Of a stretch of 64,000 nucleotides of DNA, positions 28,409 through 36,540 are shown in pieces. The DNA comes from Alphaproteobacteria bacterium (lineage in GTDB: Bacteria > Pseudomonadota > Alphaproteobacteria > UBA9219). The translations under genes and the position numbers were made by a program. The stretch covers positions 65,550 to 129,549 of the forward strand of contig JAFALY010000030.1 in the NCBI GenBank assembly GCA_019233975.1. Reading direction: 5' to 3'. Below the pieces are notes generated by a model. It saw nothing but the letters and a program-made list of their open reading frames with translations. It did not search any database and was not told the DNA's origin. How positions within the stretch are numbered: the stretch's first letter is position 1; each line of letters starts with the position of its first letter.

Positions 28409-28711
28409 TTAGGCCTTTTTCTTCTTGACCGTGGTGGTCACCTTGATCTTTTCAGCCGGAGCTGCGTCCGTAGCCGCAGCGCCTTCTTCCTTCTTGCCAG
28501 TGATACCGGCAAAGCGCTTGTTGAACTTCGCGAGCTGACCGCCGCGGTCCACCAGACGATGTTGTCCTGTCCAAGCCGGATGCGTTTTCGGATCAATATC
28601 CAGATGCAGCTTCGCGCCGGGCGCGCCATAGGTGCTGCGCGTCACAAACTGCGTGCCATCCGTCATGATGACAGTGATTTCGTGGTAATCGGGGTGCGTT
28701 TCGTTTTTCAT
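28409..28711 (-). CDS. rpmE: 50S ribosomal protein L31
   Basis: Ribosomal protein L31 at the subunit bridge region. The first 70 residues match the family ([48 protein letters not shown]). The CxxC zinc site of the C+ form is absent, as usual in alphaproteobacteria. The protein is 100 residues long because of an Ala/Glu segment and a Lys/Thr-rich tail ending VKKKKA, which probably contacts rRNA. It converges on rcdA with a shared terminator. Its upstream region holds an AT-rich inverted repeat at 28812-28833. Confidence 0.96.
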   Translation of the reverse strand: MKNETHPDYHEITVIMTDGTQFVTRSTYGAPGAKLHLDIDPKTHPAWTGQHRLVDRGGQLAKFNKRFAGITGKKEEGAAATDAAPAEKIKVTTTVKKKKA

Positions 28712-29270
28712 TGTTATCTACCTTCCTGGAACGCGGAGTTTTAAGGAACAGCGCGGCAAAATGCAAGCAAACTGCGCCCTTTGACCTCATTTTATTGGAT
28801 AAGCGGCACAAATATCAATTAAAACATTGATATATATGTATTTTTTTAATAACAATCTCCATATTACATATTGTTTGTTGCGGCGCAATAAATAGCAAGA
28901 ATATGTCTCAGACTGCTGTATGCACCAAAATAGGTTTCTGATATATCGCAAGCATATTCTAGTGCCGATTCCGTTTCCAAGCAGTCTCTCATCTACAAAC
29001 AGTGAAGCAGCCGTCTCGCCGTACCTGAAACTCTATCCAAAGGAGCTCCAGATGACGACAGCAGCCGCCTTTTTATATGTCGCGTCTCTTTCTGCATCCC
29101 TACCCTGCCCACCCTTTTTAGCCGGGCAGATATCCCATAAAACAAGACATAGATGGTGGCGGCTCGACTGAGCGCGCACTGCCTCTGACTTTCTGACGTC
29201 TTAAGCCTTTTTACCATCCCGAGCGTTGCCGCTTCTGGGCACGGGGGATCTTTGTCTGTGGAGTTATTTT
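28712..29270. other. AT-rich non-coding stretch with inverted repeats
   Basis: No convincing gene lies in this 559-base stretch. The left part (28790-28920) is distinctly A+T-rich and must hold the rpmE promoter. It contains the perfect inverted repeat ATATCAAT-N6-ATTGATAT (28812-28833) and a weaker one, AACAAT-N13-ATTGTT (28851-28875). An 83-codon frame at 28920-29171 has no ribosome site or recognisable composition. The right end carries the ribosome site of the HNH-motif gene. Confidence 0.5.
28812..28833. repeat. perfect inverted repeat ATATCAAT-N6-ATTGATAT
   Basis: Two 8-base arms, 6 bases apart, lie 101 bases upstream of the rpmE start. The 22-base dyad has the size of a dimeric repressor operator, but no regulator can be named. 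Confidence 0.5.
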
Positions 29271-29855
29271 ATGAGCAGTCATGAGCGTCGCAAATATCAA
29301 CGTTCCCCCCTCCTCTATCTACCGTTTTTGCATTGGTTTAAAGAAGCCCGTGATTTTGTTGGTTTCCTGACCGGCAATAATTGGGAATTGGAACATCTGG
29401 ACCCTGTCAGCAATGGCGGATTGGATGATGTGCATAATCTCGGCATCGTGCCGCGGTGGATTAATCAGAAAAAGGGCAATCTCATCCTTAAAGGCGCAGA
29501 ACTAAGCGCCTATATGGCCACCGAAGTCAAAATCCTGGATTACACTGCCAAGCTGGGGGAATTGTACGGCTGGCGTTTTCTGGGAGACGCGCCCCTGTGG
29601 GCACAAAGGTTTCAGGGATTCCCCCAACCACCTGGCACATCGCTCGGGCTATCGCTGCAAAATGCGATGGGTGGCGTAGCGCAAGTGTTTCAGCATGTGG
29701 CGCAGAGCCTGACACTGACTGTCACGCAATTCTTCGGTAGCATGTCACAAAGCATGGCAAGTGGCGTTTCTGCCGTGGGTCATGTTGCGGCCCCCGTTCT
29801 GACAGGCCTGTTGCATCATGGCTTGCCGATGCTGCTGCATCTGGTTTTGCTATAG
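29271..29855 (+). CDS. HNH-motif protein with hydrophobic C-terminus, unknown function
   Basis: A 194-residue protein from the ATG at 29271 (GGAG ribosome site 8 bases upstream). Residues 38-70 fit an HNH nuclease motif: ELEHLDPVSNGGLDDVHNLG, then VPRWINQKKGN, with H42, D44, P45, N56 and N65 in place and the closing KKGN. No zinc cysteines are present. The rest (about residues 120-194) is Gly/Ser/Ala/Val-rich and hydrophobic, with HVAAPVLTGLLHHGLPMLLH near the end. No immunity, secretion or phage gene is adjacent. Nuclease activity is inferred from the motif alone. Confidence 0.65.
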   Translation: MSSHERRKYQRSPLLYLPFLHWFKEARDFVGFLTGNNWELEHLDPVSNGGLDDVHNLGIVPRWINQKKGNLILKGAELSAYMATEVKILDYTAKLGELYGWRFLGDAPLWAQRFQGFPQPPGTSLGLSLQNAMGGVAQVFQHVAQSLTLTVTQFFGSMSQSMASGVSAVGHVAAPVLTGLLHHGLPMLLHLVLL

Positions 29856-29861
29856 CCACGT

Positions 29862-30410
29862 TTATACGACGTAGCTGACAGTGACGATTTCCAACGCCTC
29901 GCGCCCGGCGGGTGTGCGTACTTCGACAGTGTCCCCCACACGCGCCTTCATCAACGCACGTGCTATGGGTGAAAGCCAACTGATTTTACCCTGCGTCAAA
30001 TCCGCTTCATCCACGCCAACAATCGTCACGGTCTGTTCCGTGTCATCGGTGCGCACAAAGCAGACGGTCGCGCCAAAGAAAACCTGTTTCAGGTGTTGTT
30101 GCTTCGCGGGGTCAACAACTTCTGCCCCCTCTATACGCTTGGTTAGATAACGCACACGGCGGTCGATCTCGCGCAACCGCTTCTTGCCATAGATGTAGTC
30201 ACCGTTTTCAGATCTGTCACCGTTACCGGCGGCCCACGAAACAACCTCGACAATCTTGGGACGTTCTTCCGACATCAGATGCCGTAACTCCGCCTGCAAG
30301 GCAGCAAGCCCCGTTGGAGTCATGTAGTTTTTTTGTCCGGCAGGCAACGCGTCGGCTTCTTCAACATCCGCCTCGTCGCCATCGGTTTCTTTGGTGAAGG
30401 CTTTGGACAT
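29862..30410 (-). CDS. greB: transcription elongation factor GreB
   Basis: GreB enters the RNA polymerase secondary channel and stimulates cleavage of backtracked RNA. From the ATG at 30410 the protein is 182 residues. It has an N-terminal MSKAFTKETDGDEAD leader typical of GreB rather than GreA, a coiled coil whose tip GDRSENGDYIYGKKRLREID carries the acidic catalytic pair, and a C-terminal FKBP-like domain (GKISWLSPIARALMKARVGD). It lies 10 bases after rlmB on the same strand. Its stop is 6 bases from the convergent HNH-motif gene. Confidence 0.95.
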   Translation of the reverse strand: MSKAFTKETDGDEADVEEADALPAGQKNYMTPTGLAALQAELRHLMSEERPKIVEVVSWAAGNGDRSENGDYIYGKKRLREIDRRVRYLTKRIEGAEVVDPAKQQHLKQVFFGATVCFVRTDDTEQTVTIVGVDEADLTQGKISWLSPIARALMKARVGDTVEVRTPAGREALEIVTVSYVV

Positions 30411-30420
30411 AGGTGACAGC

Positions 30421-31464
30421 TTATTTTCTGGTCTTCTGCCGCTTCCATTCATAAAGCGCGACAGCGGCGGCATTAGAGACGTTCAGGCTGCCGATCTCAC
30501 CGCCTGTAGGCAGACGCGCCAGTTCATCACATTTCTTACGCGTCAGTTGGCGTAGGCCGTCGCCTTCTGCCCCCATGACCAGAACTGTACGACCCGTGAG
30601 ATCAAGCTCGGCCAGGTCACGTTCGCCTTCTTCGGCCAAACCGACACACCAGTATCCCGCCTGTTGCAATTCATCCATGGCACGCGCCAGATTGACGACA
30701 TGTACTTGGGGCACATGCTCCAAAGCGCCTGATGCAGTTTTCGCCAGTACGCCGGTTGTACCCGGCGCGTTACGCTCGGTCATAATGACGCCACCTGCGC
30801 CAAACGCCGCCGCTGAACGCAAAATCGCGCCGACATTGTGCGGGTCGGTTACCTGATCCAGCATTAACAAGGCATCCGGCGGTGTGTCGCCAGCGATTAA
30901 TTCACTTAACATCGGTTCATGCAGGGCATTGGCTTCCATCACGATGCCCTGATGCACGGTGCCGGGCGGCGTCAGACGATCCAATTCCTGCCGGTCCACC
31001 AGTTTGGCATCCGGACGTTTCAGCAACGCTTCGCGTCCATCGGCCATGGTTTGCTCCATGCTGGTGCGGCCTGCTTCTGTCAGCCACAAACGGTGGCAAC
31101 GACGCGCGGGGTTTAGCCATGCAGCGCGAACCGCATGCAAACCCCATATCAGGTTGCCCTCAACGCGACGCGGCTCTTCACGGCGTGCCTCATGGCGCGG
31201 TTCGGGCCGCACTGAACGTGCGGGTTTGGTCTTGGTATTATGGGATGCTTGCTGTGCCTTACGGTCGCCACCAGCAAATCTGCGGCCTTCGTAACCGCCT
31301 GTTGCGGCCTTATCACCATGACGCGCAGGTCGCTTGTCGCCACGGTGTTGTGGCTCGGCCTTTTTACCCTCACGCGCATCCTGACGACGGCCATAGGGTT
31401 TGGAATCAGCTTTTGCGGCACGTTGGGCAAAACGCCCGCGCCCGGATGAAGATTTGTGTTTCAT
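30421..31464 (-). CDS. rlmB: SpoU-family rRNA 2'-O-methyltransferase (RlmB type)
   Basis: A 347-residue SPOUT enzyme. RlmB methylates the 2'-O of G2251 in 23S rRNA using SAM. The three SpoU motifs are LDQVTDPHNVGAILRSAAAF, VLVMGAEGDGLRQL and IGSLNVSNAAAVALYEW. A substrate-binding domain precedes them (NLIWGLHAVRAAWLNPARR). The first 100 residues are an unusual basic, Arg/Lys/His/Gly/Ala-rich extension, probably disordered and RNA-binding. The ATG at 31464 is chosen over a frame extending to 31593 because the extra residues are not family-like. It probably forms an operon with greB. Confidence 0.92.
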   Translation of the reverse strand: MKHKSSSGRGRFAQRAAKADSKPYGRRQDAREGKKAEPQHRGDKRPARHGDKAATGGYEGRRFAGGDRKAQQASHNTKTKPARSVRPEPRHEARREEPRRVEGNLIWGLHAVRAAWLNPARRCHRLWLTEAGRTSMEQTMADGREALLKRPDAKLVDRQELDRLTPPGTVHQGIVMEANALHEPMLSELIAGDTPPDALLMLDQVTDPHNVGAILRSAAAFGAGGVIMTERNAPGTTGVLAKTASGALEHVPQVHVVNLARAMDELQQAGYWCVGLAEEGERDLAELDLTGRTVLVMGAEGDGLRQLTRKKCDELARLPTGGEIGSLNVSNAAAVALYEWKRQKTRK

Positions 31465-31606
31465 GGCGCCAACATAAGGCAGTTCAGGCTGCAAAGATAC
31501 GGCTTTATGCCATAAAAACGTTAAATAACGGGGTTTTCCATCTGCGGCATTGACTTTTGGCGGCAAATTCCGTACGCACGCTGTCCTGCCCAACAGGCGG
31601 CATCAA

Positions 31607-31692
31607 GGACAGGTGGCCGAGTGGTTAATGGCAGCAGACTGTAAATCTGCCCTCTCACGAGTACGAAGGTTCGAATCCTTCCCTGTCCACCA
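31607..31692 (+). tRNA. tRNA-Tyr (GTA)
   Basis: An 86-base class II tRNA with a long variable arm. Acceptor GGACAGG pairs with CCTGTCC, the anticodon stem GCAGA/TCTGC surrounds CTGTAAA (anticodon GTA), the T arm contains GGTTCGAATCC, and CCA is encoded. Confidence 0.96.
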
Positions 31693-31705
31693 TTATTCCC
31701 TTTGC

Positions 31706-32884
31706 TTAAGCGGCGGCGTTCTTGGGCGGCTCGATCTGATGGTCGTCGTTGGCGGCCACGGGTTCGGGCGCAGACGGGAATGCCGTGATAACCCCGTTCG
31801 TCTTAACGGTGCGGACCAGAACACGCTCAGGCGTAATATGGAAACGCTCATCAAGCATCTTATCATATCCCGCCGTATCCAGAATACCGTCAACAACACC
31901 AAGTCGTGCCGCATCCTGGGCAGACATCATGTCCGAACTATACAGGAAGCAGTACCACAACACATCATCAGCGTTACGCTGCAAGACGATATCTTTTTCT
32001 GCCTTCAGGCGCAGTGACCTAATCAGGTTACTCGGCTTGATCGTATCAGCCTGCAAAAGCGTTTTGCCATCCGGCCCCACCCAATCACTCTGCTGTTGAA
32101 TGGTCGCCAGATGTTTTTGAATGCTGGGCATACCTGCCAATTCAGCCGGCAATTCTGGCGCCACAAACAGAACGCCTTGCTTTTGCGAATCCGAATAAGC
32201 CTGAACAATTTCGATGGCGTATTTTTCGGCAATCACCTGCGCCGCAACGACTTCATCACGCAATGCCTGCATGGCTTTCAGGTCAACCTTGGCCCCTTTG
32301 CGGGTTAAGTGGTCGGCAACAGCAGAGAAAAAGGCCGCGTGTTTACCTTGCACATCTTCACGACCCAAATGTGCGGCCAGATCAGTAGCCTGCCCTTTAC
32401 CATCGGTCGAAGCAATCACCACCTCTGGATCGGAGACTTCCGGCAATGTCGCCATGATGCCAATGGAGCCCACTTCGCCTTCGGGACGTAAATAGACTTC
32501 ATCACAGTGCGCGGCAATCATAAGACCGGCGGACGCAACCTGATTACCATGCATGATAATCAAAATATCCGGATGATCTTTTTTGAATGCTTTGATCTGC
32601 TCAATGATGGCGTTTGCATCTGCTACACCACCGCCGGGCGTGTTCAGAACAAGGTTGACAACCTTAACGGTATCACGACCTGACGCAGCCTGCTCAGCGA
32701 TAACATCGCGAATGAGCTTGATTTCTTTCTCAAATCCGGAAGCACTTAATACGGACCCCGGGTTATCCGACAAGCGTCCAGATGCATGGACTCCCCCATC
32801 GACTTCAACCGTTACTGCTTCCGCGCCAAGGCATTTTTGAATAAATTCGTCCCTGGAATCTTTCGGTTTGTTATTGTCCGCCAT
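31706..32884 (-). CDS. S49-type (SppA/ClpP-fold) serine peptidase homologue
   Basis: A 392-residue protein with ClpP/crotonase-fold features of the S49 family: VLNTPGGGVADANAI, then GNQVASAGLMIAAHCDEVYL with candidate nucleophile S118, and GEVGSIGI. K163 (STDGKGQ), 45 residues later, is a candidate for the Lys of a Ser-Lys dyad. There is no signal peptide or membrane anchor, unlike SppA, so it should be cytoplasmic. A Pro/Ala/Asn-rich tail ends it. It sits alone between tRNA-Tyr and nadC. Substrates are unknown. Confidence 0.78.
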   Translation of the reverse strand: MADNNKPKDSRDEFIQKCLGAEAVTVEVDGGVHASGRLSDNPGSVLSASGFEKEIKLIRDVIAEQAASGRDTVKVVNLVLNTPGGGVADANAIIEQIKAFKKDHPDILIIMHGNQVASAGLMIAAHCDEVYLRPEGEVGSIGIMATLPEVSDPEVVIASTDGKGQATDLAAHLGREDVQGKHAAFFSAVADHLTRKGAKVDLKAMQALRDEVVAAQVIAEKYAIEIVQAYSDSQKQGVLFVAPELPAELAGMPSIQKHLATIQQQSDWVGPDGKTLLQADTIKPSNLIRSLRLKAEKDIVLQRNADDVLWYCFLYSSDMMSAQDAARLGVVDGILDTAGYDKMLDERFHITPERVLVRTVKTNGVITAFPSAPEPVAANDDHQIEPPKNAAA

Positions 32885-32973
32885 TTAAAAACTCTCTCTT
32901 CAAATGCAATAATCAAATGTCATACGTAAAGTATCACAGAAGCCTGCAAGTAAAGAGAATATTAACCAATATT

Positions 32974-33822
32974 TCAGGCGATATCGAGGCCGACATCAAG
33001 AATGGGCGCGCTGTGCGTGATCCAACCACTTGAAATGAAATCAACACCGGTGGCGGCAATGGCCTTTACCGTGTCGATAGTTACATTGCCTGATGCCTCG
33101 GTCACAAAGTGGCCTGCGACCATCTTAACGGCCTTGGTCAATTGCGCAGGCTTCATGTTGTCAAGCAGTACGGCGTCAACAGGCAGGTCCAGAATCTCCT
33201 GCAGTTGATCCAGCGTATCAACTTCTACTTCCAGTTTGGTCATGTGTCCGATGACTTCGCGGGCCGCAAGAATGGCCGGACGCACACCGCCAGCTACGGC
33301 AATATGATTGTCCTTAATCAACACTGCGTCATCGAGCCCAAGGCGGTGATTACTGCCACCACCCGCGCGGACAGCATATTTCTCAAGCGTACGAAGGCCG
33401 GGGGTTGTCTTGCGCGTGCTGCAAATGCGCGCCTTGTGCGGACGCGCGGCCTGCACCAGCGCGTGTGTCGCGGTCGCGACGCCCGACAGACGTGAAAGGT
33501 AATTCAAAGCCACGCGTTCGGCCATAAGGATAGAACGCATACTGCCCTTCACAATCGCCAGCACGTCGCCCGCCTTCACCGCGTGCCCATCTTCAACGCA
33601 GCATGTGACTTTCACCGCAGGGTCAACAGCGTGAAAGGCCAAGCGAACAAGATCAAGTCCGGCAATAACACCCTTTTTACGTGCCACAAAAATGGCTTCG
33701 CCCTTCTTCGTTGCCGGGATAATGGATGTCGTCGTTATGTCCCCGGCACGGCCCAAATCTTCCAGCAACGCCATGCGCACAAATGGCTCCAGCATCACAT
33801 CGGGTAAGGGTTGTAACGTCAT
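32974..33822 (-). CDS. nadC: nicotinate-nucleotide pyrophosphorylase (carboxylating)
   Basis: NadC converts quinolinate and PRPP to nicotinate mononucleotide, the last step of the de novo branch encoded here. The 282-residue protein has the family segments LLEDLGRAGDITTTSIIP, ERVALNYLSRLSGVAT, STRKTTPGLRTLEKYAVRAG, GGGSNHRLGLDDAVLIKDNH and VEVDTLDQLQEIL. It is third in the nadA-nadB-nadC operon, 18 bases after nadB. A weak AATATT stem-loop follows. Confidence 0.97.
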   Translation of the reverse strand: MTLQPLPDVMLEPFVRMALLEDLGRAGDITTTSIIPATKKGEAIFVARKKGVIAGLDLVRLAFHAVDPAVKVTCCVEDGHAVKAGDVLAIVKGSMRSILMAERVALNYLSRLSGVATATHALVQAARPHKARICSTRKTTPGLRTLEKYAVRAGGGSNHRLGLDDAVLIKDNHIAVAGGVRPAILAAREVIGHMTKLEVEVDTLDQLQEILDLPVDAVLLDNMKPAQLTKAVKMVAGHFVTEASGNVTIDTVKAIAATGVDFISSGWITHSAPILDVGLDIA

Positions 33823-33840
33823 AGGTGGAACCTCTGTTGT

Positions 33841-35367
33841 TTATAGGCTTCGCATGTGTCGGGATGGGCGGTGCAATCCCAAATTCTGAACGTAGTCATT
33901 GGTGCTATCCAGTGTCCAAATTTGCTGCGCGGGTGGTTGCGGCAATGTTTGCGCAAAATCGGTACGCGCATGCGCTCCGCGGCTCTCCTGCCTGTTATGC
34001 GCGGCAACGGCGACCATCATACCGACCAGCGCATGACCTGAAACATGGCTGTGGGGGTGCATGAACCCAATCGCACGCGCCAGACCGGACGCATCGCGCA
34101 CAACACCGACATCGCGCGTCATAACCGCGCGCATATCTTGAATCCTATCGGAAACAGAGGTGCGTACGGTCGGTTTCGGCATGCGCCGTCTGGGTAAAGA
34201 TTGCGTAGCGTATCCTAAAATATCCTCACCCGCGCGATGACCACAGGCCGCCGCTTCCAATAGCGAATTGCTGGCCAAGCGGTTTGCGCCATGTAAACCG
34301 GTGCACGCCACTTCGCCACAGGCCCAAAGTCCAGCAATGCTGGTACGTCCATCAGTGTCAGCACGAACACCGCCCATATGGTAGTGCGCCGCTGTCGCAA
34401 CCGGTATCGGCTGTGCTACGGGGTCGATACCCGCCGCCTGACATAACGCATAGATAGCCGGAAACCTTTGCGCAAAACGAGAGCCTAACGCCTGCCGTGC
34501 ATCCAGGTAGGTTTTATGCCCTGCCTGACGTTGTTGCCAAATAGCGCGCGCCACGATATCACGCGGCTCCAACTCACCCTGCGCATAGCTTGCCATAAAG
34601 CGTTCGCCCGCTTCGTTGATGAGCGTGCAGCCTTCACCACGCAACGCCTCGCTGGCCAACGGCATGGGGTCGCGCCCTACATCCATGGCGGTTGGATGAA
34701 ATTGCACATATTCAAGGTCGGCGAGTTCAGCGCCTGCGCGTGCCGCGAGCGCAAGACCGCTGCCCCACGAACCATGCGGGTTGGTTGTATGTTGCCACAA
34801 CGCAGACGCGCCGCCGGTGGCCAGTAACACGGCATGGGTCGGCACATAACCTGTAACGCCGTGATGTTTAAAAAACACACCCTGTACCGCACCGTCACGC
34901 ACCACAATTTCAGTGGCAACGGTTTCCTGCATGACCTCTATCGACGGTGTCGCCAAAACACGCGCAACCAGTGCCGCCATGACAACAGCACCCGACCGGT
35001 CACCGCCCGCATGCACAATGCGTTTGCGGCTGTGCGCCGCTTCCAGCCCCAGTCGCAATTGCCCCGCTGTGTCCCGATCAAACGCAACGCCGTACTGCGT
35101 CAACCGTTCGATAACCGATGCGCCTGCCTGAATTGTATGAGTAACCGACGTGGCATGGCACACGCCCGCACCGGCAGAAAGCGTGTCTTTGATATGCAGA
35201 TCAACGGCATCATCCGCGCCAACCGCCGCCGCAATACCACCCTGCGCCCATGCGCTGCTGCATTCCGTACCGAGCGTCCGGGGCGACAGCAGGATAACCG
35301 GCCGTGGCGCCATAGCCAAAGCCGCGCTTACTCCTGCCAATCCTGCGCCGATAATGACAGGTTTCAT
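33841..35367 (-). CDS. nadB: L-aspartate oxidase
   Basis: NadB oxidises L-aspartate to iminoaspartate using FAD with oxygen or fumarate as acceptor; NadA uses the product. The 508-residue protein starts with the FAD motif VIIGAGLAGVSAALAMA. It contains the succinate dehydrogenase-like SSAWAQGGIAAAVGADDAVD, FHPTAMDVGRDPMPLASEALRGEG, HYHMGGVRADTDGRTSI and LWACGEVACTGLHGANRLAS. It begins 9 bases after the nadA stop, and nadC follows after 18 bases. Confidence 0.97.
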   Translation of the reverse strand: MKPVIIGAGLAGVSAALAMAPRPVILLSPRTLGTECSSAWAQGGIAAAVGADDAVDLHIKDTLSAGAGVCHATSVTHTIQAGASVIERLTQYGVAFDRDTAGQLRLGLEAAHSRKRIVHAGGDRSGAVVMAALVARVLATPSIEVMQETVATEIVVRDGAVQGVFFKHHGVTGYVPTHAVLLATGGASALWQHTTNPHGSWGSGLALAARAGAELADLEYVQFHPTAMDVGRDPMPLASEALRGEGCTLINEAGERFMASYAQGELEPRDIVARAIWQQRQAGHKTYLDARQALGSRFAQRFPAIYALCQAAGIDPVAQPIPVATAAHYHMGGVRADTDGRTSIAGLWACGEVACTGLHGANRLASNSLLEAAACGHRAGEDILGYATQSLPRRRMPKPTVRTSVSDRIQDMRAVMTRDVGVVRDASGLARAIGFMHPHSHVSGHALVGMMVAVAAHNRQESRGAHARTDFAQTLPQPPAQQIWTLDSTNDYVQNLGLHRPSRHMRSL

Positions 35368-35376
35368 AAAATCGCC

Positions 35377-36378
35377 TCATCCCACCGCGATCATGCGCTC
35401 GACCGCCTGACGCGCGCGGCCTGCAATGTCATCTGGCACCGTCACGGCATGCGTCAAATTCTCAAGCGAAGCGCGGATGTTCTTGAGCGTGATTTTCTTC
35501 ATATGCGGACAAAGCTGGCACGGGCGCACAAATTCCACATCGGTATGTTGGGCCGCGACATTGTCGCTCATGGAACATTCGGTCAGCAAAACAACACGCG
35601 CCGGTTTTTCGCGGCCAACCCAGTCGATCATATGGGCGGTTGATCCGGCAAAGTCAGAGGCAGCCACCACTTCGGGCGGGCATTCCGGGTGCGCCAGCAC
35701 GACAACACCCGGATGCTGCTTGCGGAACGCATGAATGTCATCCGCCGTGAAGCGTTCATGCACTTCACAATGACCCTTCCAGGTAATGATCTTGACGTTC
35801 GTTTGCTTGGCAATGTTTTGCGCCAGGTATTCGTCAGGCAGCATAATGACTTCGGGCACACCCAAAGACTCAACCACCTGCACCGCATTACCCGAGGTGC
35901 AGCAGATGTCCGACTCTGCCTTCACCGCCGCCGATGTGTTGACATAGGTGACAATCGGCACGCCGGGATAACGTTGACGCAACAGGCGCACATCATCCGC
36001 CGTAATGGATTCCGCCAGCGAGCAACCCGCTTCCGTGTCGGGGATCAGGACCGTGCGCGACGGGTTCAACAGTTTTGCGGTTTCGGCCATAAAGTGAACA
36101 CCGGCCAGCAGAATGACATCCGCATTCTTTTCCTTTGCCGCCTCACGCGCCAACGCAAGGGAGTCGCCGCGAATATCCGCCACGCCGTGAAAGATCTCAG
36201 GCGTTTGATAGTTGTGCGCCAGGATAATGGCGTTCCGTTCTTTTTTCAGACGCACGATTGCTTCGACATCTTCAGCAAAGGTCGCCCACTCCACTTCCGG
36301 TATCACATGGCGGACGCGGTCATATATGGTCATGGTCTGGCGCAAGGCTTCGACAGTGCGCGGCGGTAGGACACCCAT
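35377..36378 (-). CDS. nadA: quinolinate synthase
   Basis: NadA condenses iminoaspartate with dihydroxyacetone phosphate to quinolinate on a [4Fe-4S] cluster. The 333-residue protein has [44 protein letters not shown] and [15 protein letters not shown], which supply the conserved cluster cysteines. It is the first gene of nadABC. The ribosome site AAGGGAG lies inside the palindrome at 36384-36402, so a bound repressor would cover it. Cluster assembly would depend on the SUF operon at 54-60 kb. Confidence 0.97.
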   Translation of the reverse strand: MGVLPPRTVEALRQTMTIYDRVRHVIPEVEWATFAEDVEAIVRLKKERNAIILAHNYQTPEIFHGVADIRGDSLALAREAAKEKNADVILLAGVHFMAETAKLLNPSRTVLIPDTEAGCSLAESITADDVRLLRQRYPGVPIVTYVNTSAAVKAESDICCTSGNAVQVVESLGVPEVIMLPDEYLAQNIAKQTNVKIITWKGHCEVHERFTADDIHAFRKQHPGVVVLAHPECPPEVVAASDFAGSTAHMIDWVGREKPARVVLLTECSMSDNVAAQHTDVEFVRPCQLCPHMKKITLKNIRASLENLTHAVTVPDDIAGRARQAVERMIAVG

Positions 36379-36383
36379 CTATT

Positions 36384-36402
36384 TATACTCCCTTTGAGCA
36401 TA
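36384..36402. promoter_or_regulatory. nadABC operator, proximal copy
   Basis: TATACTC-N5-GAGCATA is one mismatch from a perfect palindrome and begins 6 bases upstream of the nadA ATG, overlapping the ribosome-binding site. Its half-sites match those of the distal copy at 36446. The regulator is not in the window; NadQ, known as the nad repressor in some alphaproteobacteria, is a candidate by pathway only. Confidence 0.7.
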
Positions 36403-36445
36403 ATACGTCGCCAAGAAAAGGGGCCATGCCCCGGCGCCGTTTCAA

Positions 36446-36464
36446 TATACTCGGTCTGAGTATA
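36446..36464. promoter_or_regulatory. nadABC operator, distal copy
   Basis: TATACTC-N5-GAGTATA is a perfect 7-base inverted repeat with the same 5-base spacer as the proximal copy. The two centres are 62 bases apart, close to six helical turns, which would put both dimers on the same DNA face. Confidence 0.72.
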
Positions 36465-36540
36465 AGACAAATACGCACAAAAAGATATAATCTTGCGCAA
36501 CCGGCCACGCGACACGGCAAGTCATTGATTTAATGAAATA

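Noticed and set aside
28920-29171. 83-codon plus-strand frame upstream of the HNH-motif gene
   Set aside because: No ribosome site, odd composition and no recognisable segment; treated as non-coding.
34834-35643. 269-codon plus-strand frame across nadB and nadA
   Set aside because: It runs antisense to two well-supported enzymes and its composition is not protein-like.
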